A stretch of DNA of 37,317 bases from contig JAACFO010000025.1 in the NCBI GenBank assembly GCA_009937425.1, positions 1-37,317 of the forward strand, given 5' to 3'. Positions within the stretch are counted from its first letter, which is position 1. Each line of letters begins with the position of its first letter. This DNA comes from Gammaproteobacteria bacterium. GTDB taxonomy: Bacteria; Pseudomonadota; Gammaproteobacteria; HK1. The notes below the pieces were generated by a model that was given only the letters and a program-made list of their open reading frames with translations, was not told where the DNA came from and made no database searches. Made by a program: the position numbers and the translations under genes. Below, in pieces: positions 31,291 through 37,317 of this stretch.

Positions 31291-32331
31291 ATGAATCAAC
31301 TTCGCGTCGACCTCTACAGTGACACCCAGAGCCGCCCCACGGAAAAAATGCGCCGCTTCATGCTCGACGCAGAAGTGGGCGATGAGCAGCGGGGAGAAGA
31401 TCCGAGTGTTAACCGGTTATGTAAGATGGTCGCGGACCTACTCGGCAAGGAAGATGCCGTATTTCTGCCCTCGGGCACCATGTGTAACGAGATTGCCTAC
31501 CGGGTGAAATGTGAACCCGGTGACGAAATCATCGTCGACAAGACCGGACACGCCCTGCATTTCGAATCCGGAGGCCCGGCGGGACTGTCCGGCGTCATGA
31601 CCCGTCCCCTGGACGGGGTGCGGGGAATTTTCAACGCCGATCAGGTGAAGGCTGCCATTCGCTCGACCGGCCGTCATTACCCGATCTCGCGCCTGCTGTC
31701 GGTGGAGAACACCTCTAACCTGGGCGGTGGAACCGTCTGGCCCCTGGAGCGCCTTCGGGAAGTCACGGCGGTAGCAAAGAACGCCGGCCTGCATGCACAC
31801 CTGGACGGCGCCCGGCTGATGAACGCCGTGGTGGCGAGCGGCATCCCGGCCCGCGAGTTCGCGGCGCCCTTCGATTCGGCGTGGATCTGTCTGACCAAAG
31901 GTCTTGGGGCACCGGTTGGCGCCGTGCTTGCCGGATCCGCCGACTTCATCGACCGTGCCTGGCGATTCAAGCACCAGTTCGGCGGCGCCATGCGCCAGGC
32001 CGGTCTGATTGCCGCGGCGGGAATTTACGCCCTCGAGAACCACGTGGAACGCCTGGCGGAGGATCACGCGAACGCCAGGCACTTTGCGGAGGCCATCGCA
32101 GAAATCCCGGGGCTCAGTCTGGATCTCGATTCAGTGCAGACGAATATGGTTTATTTCGATACCAGTGGATCGGGGCTCAGCGCCCCACAGGTCGGCGAGC
32201 GCTTGCTGGCGCAGGGTGTGCGTATCGGCAATATCAACGATACCCTCATGCGCGCCGTTACCCACATCGATGTAGACCGCGCCGGTGTCGAGGAAGCGGC
32301 GCGCCTATTGCGAGAAATGGTTCAGAGCTGA
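31291..32331 (+). CDS. ltaE: Low-specificity L-threonine aldolase
   Basis: This pyridoxal-phosphate enzyme of 346 residues cleaves L-threonine and L-allo-threonine to glycine and acetaldehyde. The N-terminal LRVDLYSDTQSRPTEKMR is the family start and decides the ATG at 31291 over in-frame ATGs at 31219, 31234 and 31279. The cofactor lysine is K203 in CLTKGLGAPVGAV, and HLDGAR gives the cofactor-binding D172. FLPSGTMCNEIA is the phosphate-binding loop. AGGA lies 12 bases before the start, a rather long spacing. It is divergent from the FGase-like gene and ends 2 bases before the convergent small membrane protein gene. Confidence 0.9.
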   Translation: MNQLRVDLYSDTQSRPTEKMRRFMLDAEVGDEQRGEDPSVNRLCKMVADLLGKEDAVFLPSGTMCNEIAYRVKCEPGDEIIVDKTGHALHFESGGPAGLSGVMTRPLDGVRGIFNADQVKAAIRSTGRHYPISRLLSVENTSNLGGGTVWPLERLREVTAVAKNAGLHAHLDGARLMNAVVASGIPAREFAAPFDSAWICLTKGLGAPVGAVLAGSADFIDRAWRFKHQFGGAMRQAGLIAAAGIYALENHVERLAEDHANARHFAEAIAEIPGLSLDLDSVQTNMVYFDTSGSGLSAPQVGERLLAQGVRIGNINDTLMRAVTHIDVDRAGVEEAARLLREMVQS

Positions 32332-32333
32332 AG

Positions 32334-32594
32334 TCAGAATCTCCCATCGAGATTCTGGTACTGCAGATAGAGAAGACAAGCTGCCCACATCAGGGCCACG
32401 ACCATGACGAGCATGGCTGTGAAATTCGTGAATGTGCCAAGGGCGTGACCGTAATCGAGGATGCCGAGCCTGCCCGGGAGATTTGTCCAATCGTGGGCGC
32501 CGGGGCGCTCCTGGCCGATGAAGCCGCCGATTAGTAACAGCTGTCCACTACGTGCGCCGGGGTGCTCAACTCCGCCCATCGGCACTGCGCCCAT
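32334..32594 (-). CDS. Small single-helix membrane protein of unknown function
   Basis: This protein has 86 residues, no recognised family, and one likely hydrophobic helix at about 59-78 (TAMLVMVVALMWAACLLYLQ). Its first 29 bases overlap the end of plsC in another frame, so it would be translated by coupling with that gene. Starts at 32594 and 32579 are both ATG and neither has a good ribosome site. It ends two bases after the stop of the convergent threonine aldolase gene. The overlap on both sides and the lack of homology leave some doubt that it is expressed; the helix and codon pattern favour a real gene. Confidence 0.5.
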   Translation of the reverse strand: MGAVPMGGVEHPGARSGQLLLIGGFIGQERPGAHDWTNLPGRLGILDYGHALGTFTNFTAMLVMVVALMWAACLLYLQYQNLDGRF

Positions 32595-33321
32595 CTCTTA
32601 GCGCTTCGCGAATCTTTTCTTCCACCATGCTGACGACAGCCTTGCCGGATTTCTCCTGCTGACTGATCGGTGCGAGCACCGTGCATTTGACATGCACGCC
32701 GAAGGGAATCGGCCGCATACGATAACGCATCAACTCCCAGGAGCCATCGATGGCCACGGGGACGATAGTGGCCGATGGGGTCGCCCGAACGAGGGCCAAC
32801 AAACCCGCGAGATTGAATTCCTTCATGACGCCGTCACGGGCACGGGTGCCTTCTGGAAAAATGCATGCAGCGTATCGATGCTCTTCCACCACCTTTCCGA
32901 ACTTCTGGATGGCACGCATGGCGCTCCTGGCGTCACTTCGGTCAATGAGCACCGATCCGCCGTGGCGAAGATTATACGAAATGCTGGGCAGTCCCCTGGC
33001 CAGCTCGACCTTGGCTACGAACTTCGGATGGTGGTTTCTAAATACCCAACCGAGCATTGGAATGTCGTACATGCTCTGGTGATTGGCGACGATAACTAAC
33101 GGGACGTCCGCAGGAAGCGCGTGCTCGCAGCTGAGCACGATACGAGTGCCGATGATCTTGAGGCTCGCGAGCACGCCTAGATTCAGGTAATCGACTACTC
33201 GCTTGTGAGCCGTGTAACCAAAGGGCAACGCGAGCACCTGTGCCACGTGGAAGATCAGCAACACGGCCATGAACGATGCCAGGTGCAGTGGCGTAAGCAA
33301 CCAACTGATGGCATTACGCAT
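32566..33321 (-). CDS. plsC: 1-acyl-sn-glycerol-3-phosphate acyltransferase (PlsC family)
   Basis: This inner-membrane acyltransferase of 251 residues makes phosphatidic acid from lysophosphatidate. A hydrophobic N-terminal helix (about 12-34) anchors it. The catalytic HX4D is H81 to D86 in NHQSMYD; FPEGTRARDG (155-164) is the phosphate-binding motif, and VPVAIDGSW is the fourth conserved block. ATG 33321 is 48 bases after the nitronate monooxygenase stop, on the same strand, so they are probably one transcript. The C-terminus overlaps the small membrane protein gene. Bacteria often have several PlsC paralogues, so this may not be the housekeeping copy. Confidence 0.88.
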   Translation of the reverse strand: MRNAISWLLTPLHLASFMAVLLIFHVAQVLALPFGYTAHKRVVDYLNLGVLASLKIIGTRIVLSCEHALPADVPLVIVANHQSMYDIPMLGWVFRNHHPKFVAKVELARGLPSISYNLRHGGSVLIDRSDARSAMRAIQKFGKVVEEHRYAACIFPEGTRARDGVMKEFNLAGLLALVRATPSATIVPVAIDGSWELMRYRMRPIPFGVHVKCTVLAPISQQEKSGKAVVSMVEEKIREALRDGRSADGRS

Positions 33322-33369
33322 TGTCAGAAAGTATGAAGTACGCGATCGCGCATCGCACTCGAAGCGAGT

Positions 33370-34626
33370 CTAGACAATATGTGCTTTCAGCGGTGGCCGG
33401 TGGACCTGATGGTCGGTGCTGTAAAGGTAATCGCGTAGCACATGCTCCGCCGGTGGCTGTTCGTAGGTGCCATCGGCAAGTAGATTGGCGGTGTCCTTCA
33501 AGCGATAGGTGTAGTGTCCGCAGGTCCACACTTTGAAGCGCCGCATGGCGGTGCACAGGCAGGTCTTATCTAGAACTTTCACTTCCTTGGGATTTTGCGC
33601 GACCACGGCATTGTATGCATCGATGTAGTCACAGTGTCCGTTCTTGTCCAGGAGGTATCCGTAGGCCTCGCAGTTCGGGCGGATTCCGGAACCGATGGCT
33701 GGGGACTGCTGGAGCATGCGCATGGGATAGCCGGTCGGAGAGATCATATTGACGACTATGTCTTCTTCTACGGCTTTGACGTATTCCTGCTTCACGGGAC
33801 CCGGCAGGCCGCATTCCCTGGTAATTGTAAAACGCGTCGCGCACTGCACACCGGAACATCCCAGCTCCATGTATTCGACAGCGTCGGTACCAGTGAAGAC
33901 ACCGCCGGCAGCGATCACGGGAATGTCCAGATCTTTCTCGGCAAGAAATGCAACAACATCCGCGACGATGGTCTTCAGATCATAGTCCGCCCAGTCCATA
34001 CCGAAACCAAGATGACCGCCGGCGAGTGGACCCTCGACTATGATGTAGTCGGGCAAGCGTTGCGTGCGAGCCGCTTTCTTCAACAGGAGATTCAAAGCGC
34101 GCGCGGAGGAAACGATAATGCCCAGCTTGACGTCGTGAAAGCGCGGGTGATCTTTGATGAGCGAGAAAGTTCCGAGATGCAGCCCGGCACTGAGGGTGAT
34201 GCCGTCGATACCCGAATCCATGGCGGACTCGAGCCGCGTCTTCAAGGTGCCGAGGGGGTTATTCATGGTGAGCTTTTCCATGCAATTGAGGAACACCATG
34301 CCGTCACCCTTCTTGGCTTCCATGACGGAGTCGACGTGTAATCGGGTTGCGCTTGCCAACGCGTCCAGATCGAACTTGACCATGGATTTGTCAGCGCTCG
34401 CGACGTTGAATTTGTACTTCTGCAGCTTGTCGCGGACAAAACTGGTGCGGCGTTCCTGGTCCACTACCGTGGGGAGCATGGCGTCCGATATATGCCCGAT
34501 CCCTCCCAGGCGTGCCGCTGCCAGCGCGAGCCCCGTGGCGGAGATATCCACCCCCATACCACCGATCATAATCGGCAGGTAGTCACGCCCGTCGAATTGC
34601 AATCGATAGTCGTCAAGCTTCTTCAT
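33370..34626 (-). CDS. Nitronate monooxygenase / NAD(P)H-dependent flavin oxidoreductase
   Basis: This FMN-dependent TIM-barrel protein has 418 residues. LPIMIGGMGVDISATGLALAAARLGGIGHIS near the N-terminus is the family opening, followed by IIVEGPLAGGHLG and the phosphate-binding IPVIAAGGVFTGTDAVEYMELGCSGVQCATRF. Such enzymes oxidise propionate-3-nitronate or use NAD(P)H to reduce flavin; the family is often over-annotated. A cysteine-rich C-terminal section (TCLCTAMRRFKVWTCGHY) is an extension of about 80 residues beyond the core. The start used is ATG 34626; the frame continues to TTG 34650, which adds eight residues not needed by the fold. It heads a minus-strand unit with plsC and the small membrane protein. 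Confidence 0.82.
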   Translation of the reverse strand: MKKLDDYRLQFDGRDYLPIMIGGMGVDISATGLALAAARLGGIGHISDAMLPTVVDQERRTSFVRDKLQKYKFNVASADKSMVKFDLDALASATRLHVDSVMEAKKGDGMVFLNCMEKLTMNNPLGTLKTRLESAMDSGIDGITLSAGLHLGTFSLIKDHPRFHDVKLGIIVSSARALNLLLKKAARTQRLPDYIIVEGPLAGGHLGFGMDWADYDLKTIVADVVAFLAEKDLDIPVIAAGGVFTGTDAVEYMELGCSGVQCATRFTITRECGLPGPVKQEYVKAVEEDIVVNMISPTGYPMRMLQQSPAIGSGIRPNCEAYGYLLDKNGHCDYIDAYNAVVAQNPKEVKVLDKTCLCTAMRRFKVWTCGHYTYRLKDTANLLADGTYEQPPAEHVLRDYLYSTDHQVHRPPLKAHIV

Positions 34627-34771
34627 CGAATCCCATACCTGCTGCACCAACGTTCAGGACGCCGGAACCCGCATTATGGCTGATGTTCAAGAGAAATGAG
34701 CGGTCATGGCGGGTGGCAGGAGACGCTCGTGCAAGAAGCCGGTGCAGGTGGATTATAGCGACTCCGCCTGC

Positions 34772-36751
34772 TTAAAGCTCCAGCTCCAGAGCGAAGCTGC
34801 GGATATGGCCCACGTCCCGCTTGGCGTTGTCGTGGACCTCGAGCTTCCATATTCCCGCGGGCCGCGTGCCTGCCAGCCGAGCGAGCGCCGGCGTCGTGGT
34901 GAGATCGTAGATTCGGTGGATGTTGCGTGCACCGCCATCCTGGCGATCGTGCAACAACACCGAGGACACGCCGATCTCCGCCGGAGGTTTCAGTTTCACC
35001 GTGAGATCACCAATCCAAGTATGCTCCAGATCCACGTGCACTTTGATGCCGCGAACGCTGCGAGTGTCGGCGACAGCGACCTGTAACCGAGCGGTTTTGA
35101 GATCCTGAATCGGTACCGACTGGATAGCCTTGTGCACTGCCGTATATTTCGCGCTCATCGGGGCCGCGAGCTCCACGGCAGTTTTTGCGTTCAAACGTCC
35201 GTAGCCGTACAGCGTGCTGTGGCCAGTTGCATCATAGTGTGCGCCGACCGCATCGATTTTGTCGCAGCCTTGCTTGAGCAGCCCTTTGACTTGGTCCCAA
35301 CGAAGCTCCGGGGCCCTGGCGATTACCAGAGCCGCGACGCCGGCCGCGCCGGGACAGGCGCTGGAAGTTCCGCCGAAGGAGTTCGTGTAGTGACCCTCGG
35401 CATCACCGTCGCTCTCGCTGCCGGAGTTATAACCTCCGGCTCCCGACACATCCGTGGTCCAGATACCCGGGGTGAGAGAAGGTCCACCGTTGCTGCTGGG
35501 AAAGGCGCACCACAGCGCCTTACCCGTATCACTGTAGTCCGCCTTCTTACTCCGATCGTTACTGGCGGCAATTGCCAGGACCTTCGCGTAACTGGCGTAT
35601 CCGTCGTTATCCACTGATTCGTTGCCGTTTCCCGCTGCCCAGGTTATGACACAACCTTTTCCTGCACGGCCCTCGCGCACCGCGTAGTCAATGGCGAGCC
35701 GAGTCGAGTCCGGTATCGGCACCACATCGTCATGAGCGGAATCGTCAGGATTCCACCACTCACCGTCCACGGGTCCCCAACTGCAGGAAATGACATCGGC
35801 CCCATGATCCGCGGCCCAAACAAAGGCATCCGCCTCAGCTTGAGAGCCGAGACTGGACGCCAATCGGATAGGCATGAGACGTGCTCTCGGGGCGACTCCC
35901 GAGGCACCGAGTAATCCGTTGGCGCAGGCGACTCCGGCACAGGCCGTGCCGTGTCGATCACCGCGACCGGGCCTCGCATCATCAACTCCGCGGGTAACGT
36001 CGCGGGGCGCGACGATCTTTCCCGATCCCGCGAATTCCTGGTGATCCAGATCGACACCATCATCAATAATGGCGATGGTCGTGTCCTCACCCTGACTCAA
36101 AGCCCATGCCGCCTCGACATTGGCATGGGCATTGACGGCATTTCCGTTAACGCTGGTACGCTTTAGATGCCATTGCTGCGCGAATGCAGCGCGTACTCCC
36201 ATCTCCTGCACCAGCTCCGGATGACAAAGCAGCACATCCTCGTGGGCCAGTAATCCGGCCGCGGTGTGCAGCAGCTTCCGGTGTCCGCTGCCCTCAGGGA
36301 GTTCGACGAACCACGCATTAACCGCGTACGCGAGCTCGCGCTTAACAGTGAGACCGAATTTCTTGAGGATGCGCTTTATCTCGGTTTTTCTGCACTGCTC
36401 TTGAAACTGAACGAACACGTTCTCTGTGTACAGAATTGGCCGCCCCGATGCACTACACAACCCGCGCCCGGCGAATCGCACGGATGCCTCCCGGCGCAAA
36501 GCGATGCGCGCCTTGTCGCGCGCCGAGCGCACTGCGCGCCGGGCGCTGCAACGCAGAACTTCCACACCAACTTCCGGAATTGCGAATAGGGGATCGAAGT
36601 TTGAAAGCAGATCCCGGGCTTTGCTGGAAAGCTGTGTTTCGCGAACGGTGCGCCGACCTTGCGTGCGCACCACCATGATGTCATCACTCATGCGCAACCG
36701 GTACGGTTTGCCCTTTTTTCCGCCAAATCTGACGTTGCTGACAGTTGCCAT
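34772..36751 (-). CDS. Subtilisin-like (S8) serine protease with C-terminal P-domain
   Basis: This protein of 659 residues has a long N-terminal pro-region (about 1-200), a subtilase domain (about 210-510) and a C-terminal P/Homo B domain (about 530-659, with TWIGDLTVKLKPPAEIGVSSVLLHD and GIWKLEVHDNAKRDVG). The catalytic residues are D230 (IIDDGVD), H267 (RHGTACAG) and S463 (GGTSSACPG), with oxyanion N375 (AAGNGN). A P-domain stabilises kexin-like proteases, and in bacteria it marks secreted subtilases. No signal peptide is visible at the start, although a GGAAAGGAG ribosome site fixes ATG 36751. Either it is secreted by another route or it acts in the cell. It is divergent from a second gene whose product resembles its pro-region. 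Confidence 0.9.
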   Translation of the reverse strand: MATVSNVRFGGKKGKPYRLRMSDDIMVVRTQGRRTVRETQLSSKARDLLSNFDPLFAIPEVGVEVLRCSARRAVRSARDKARIALRREASVRFAGRGLCSASGRPILYTENVFVQFQEQCRKTEIKRILKKFGLTVKRELAYAVNAWFVELPEGSGHRKLLHTAAGLLAHEDVLLCHPELVQEMGVRAAFAQQWHLKRTSVNGNAVNAHANVEAAWALSQGEDTTIAIIDDGVDLDHQEFAGSGKIVAPRDVTRGVDDARPGRGDRHGTACAGVACANGLLGASGVAPRARLMPIRLASSLGSQAEADAFVWAADHGADVISCSWGPVDGEWWNPDDSAHDDVVPIPDSTRLAIDYAVREGRAGKGCVITWAAGNGNESVDNDGYASYAKVLAIAASNDRSKKADYSDTGKALWCAFPSSNGGPSLTPGIWTTDVSGAGGYNSGSESDGDAEGHYTNSFGGTSSACPGAAGVAALVIARAPELRWDQVKGLLKQGCDKIDAVGAHYDATGHSTLYGYGRLNAKTAVELAAPMSAKYTAVHKAIQSVPIQDLKTARLQVAVADTRSVRGIKVHVDLEHTWIGDLTVKLKPPAEIGVSSVLLHDRQDGGARNIHRIYDLTTTPALARLAGTRPAGIWKLEVHDNAKRDVGHIRSFALELEL

Positions 36752-36815
36752 CGGACTGCTCCTTTCCGAAATGGGGTGGGGAATTCAATACGAGCTTGGG
36801 AGTATAGTGACACCC

Positions 36816-37317
36816 ATGAACTCTCTCCGGCAATGGGATTGTTGCCCTGAAATCATTGACACCGGCGATCCAATTCGATCAGTTCGGTTACTTAAACGAC
36901 ACGATCTCTACGCCATACGGGGAAGCATTTCACAACAGCCTGCCGGTGAAGTGGAAATGCGCTTGGCAGGCGACGACGTCAGCATCTTGCGGGGGACTCC
37001 ACCGCCCACTGTAGCGGCCGATGTCGAATTACTCCCCGTCTACTCGACGGCGAGTAACGCAACACCGGCGGTCGCGACCACGCGCATATTTCTTCGCCTG
37101 GAGGACAATACGCCCATCGACAGTGTGCGTAGCAATATCGAGGCCCTCGATCTCAGAGTCGACGAGATTCCGGCCTACGCGCCCCATAGTGCCTGGTTGG
37201 AACCGAAGTCCGGGCGTGTCGATGACGCGTTGTCGAAGCTGGACAAATTGCGTGCCCTGCCCCGGGTAGCCAACGTCGAGCCGCAATTGCTACGCCCCCG
37301 GGGCTGGAAGAGCTCGC
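36816..37317 (+). CDS. Partial gene, pro-region-like protein, cut by the window edge
   Basis: The frame from ATG 36816 stays open to the edge, giving 167 residues. No domain is recognised with certainty, but residues 91-160 line up with the pro-region of the divergent protease (its residues 112-182). IFLRLEDNTP matches VFVQFQEQCR, YAPHSAWLEP matches YAVNAWFVEL, and ANVEPQLLR matches LLCHPELVQ. This suggests the start of a second subtilase or a separate pro-peptide-like inhibitor. It is divergent from the protease, 64 bases apart. GGGAG lies 13 bases ahead of the start, rather far. The next gene segment, beyond the edge, decides between the options. Confidence 0.6.
   Translation, partial: MNSLRQWDCCPEIIDTGDPIRSVRLLKRHDLYAIRGSISQQPAGEVEMRLAGDDVSILRGTPPPTVAADVELLPVYSTASNATPAVATTRIFLRLEDNTPIDSVRSNIEALDLRVDEIPAYAPHSAWLEPKSGRVDDALSKLDKLRALPRVANVEPQLLRPRGWKSS

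Noticed and set aside
33595-34341. A 248-residue plus-strand frame opposite the nitronate monooxygenase
   Set aside because: The monooxygenase is clear on the other strand; the antisense product has no recognisable domain.
1-37317. tRNA, rRNA, CRISPR, insertion sequence or prophage
   Set aside because: No clover-leaf-like sequence, spacer array, transposase or phage gene was found on reading both strands; only short dispersed repeats are present.

Overview
The window is chromosomal DNA of a Gammaproteobacterium, possibly a marine or sediment lineage. This rests on gene content: a LexA box of the Escherichia coli type in front of dnaE2, an FNR/ANR box, a dgcN-dgcA pair of the kind known from marine Proteobacteria, a PAS-GGDEF-EAL protein and a MerF-type mercury gene set. 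The genus cannot be fixed from the sequence. No rRNA, tRNA, CRISPR array, complete insertion sequence or phage module was seen.

Region 1 (1-11.8 kb) is a signalling block. A flavodoxin-fold reductase sits behind an FNR-like promoter. It is followed by two very large paralogous proteins (SAM, class III cyclase, AAA ATPase, TPR) in tandem on the minus strand. Then come an exported metallo-beta-lactamase-fold hydrolase and a third, differently built cyclase (cyclase, TolB-like, TPR). The intergenic spaces here are long and share short degenerate repeats.

Region 2 (11.8-15.4 kb) concerns metals and thiols: a DUF1326-DUF2182 pair, a small membrane protein, and a minimal mercury-type unit. That unit has merR divergent from a thioredoxin-fold protein, merF and a GDCCVxC protein, with a clear MerR-type operator. 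merA, merT, merP and merB are all absent from the window.

Region 3 (15.4-22.8 kb) is ordinary metabolism, mostly on the minus strand: a VOC protein, a methyltransferase, a glutathione transferase, an EamA transporter, a tartrate/D-malate dehydrogenase-type enzyme and a dienelactone hydrolase. A PAS-PAS-GGDEF protein with a decayed EAL domain is on the plus strand.

Region 4 (22.8-28.2 kb) holds an SOS-controlled error-prone polymerase, dnaE2, without imuA or imuB beside it. A long perfect inverted repeat lies just after its stop codon. A membrane-anchored Ser/Thr kinase is divergent from it.

Region 5 (28.2-34.7 kb) has a probable D-glutamate catabolic pair, dgcN-dgcA, convergent with an N-formylglutamate amidohydrolase-like gene. 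A threonine aldolase follows, then a minus-strand nitronate monooxygenase, PlsC and small membrane protein unit.

Region 6 (34.7-37.3 kb) has a subtilisin-like protease with a C-terminal P-domain. Divergent from it is a gene that runs off the right edge and whose product resembles the protease's own pro-region.
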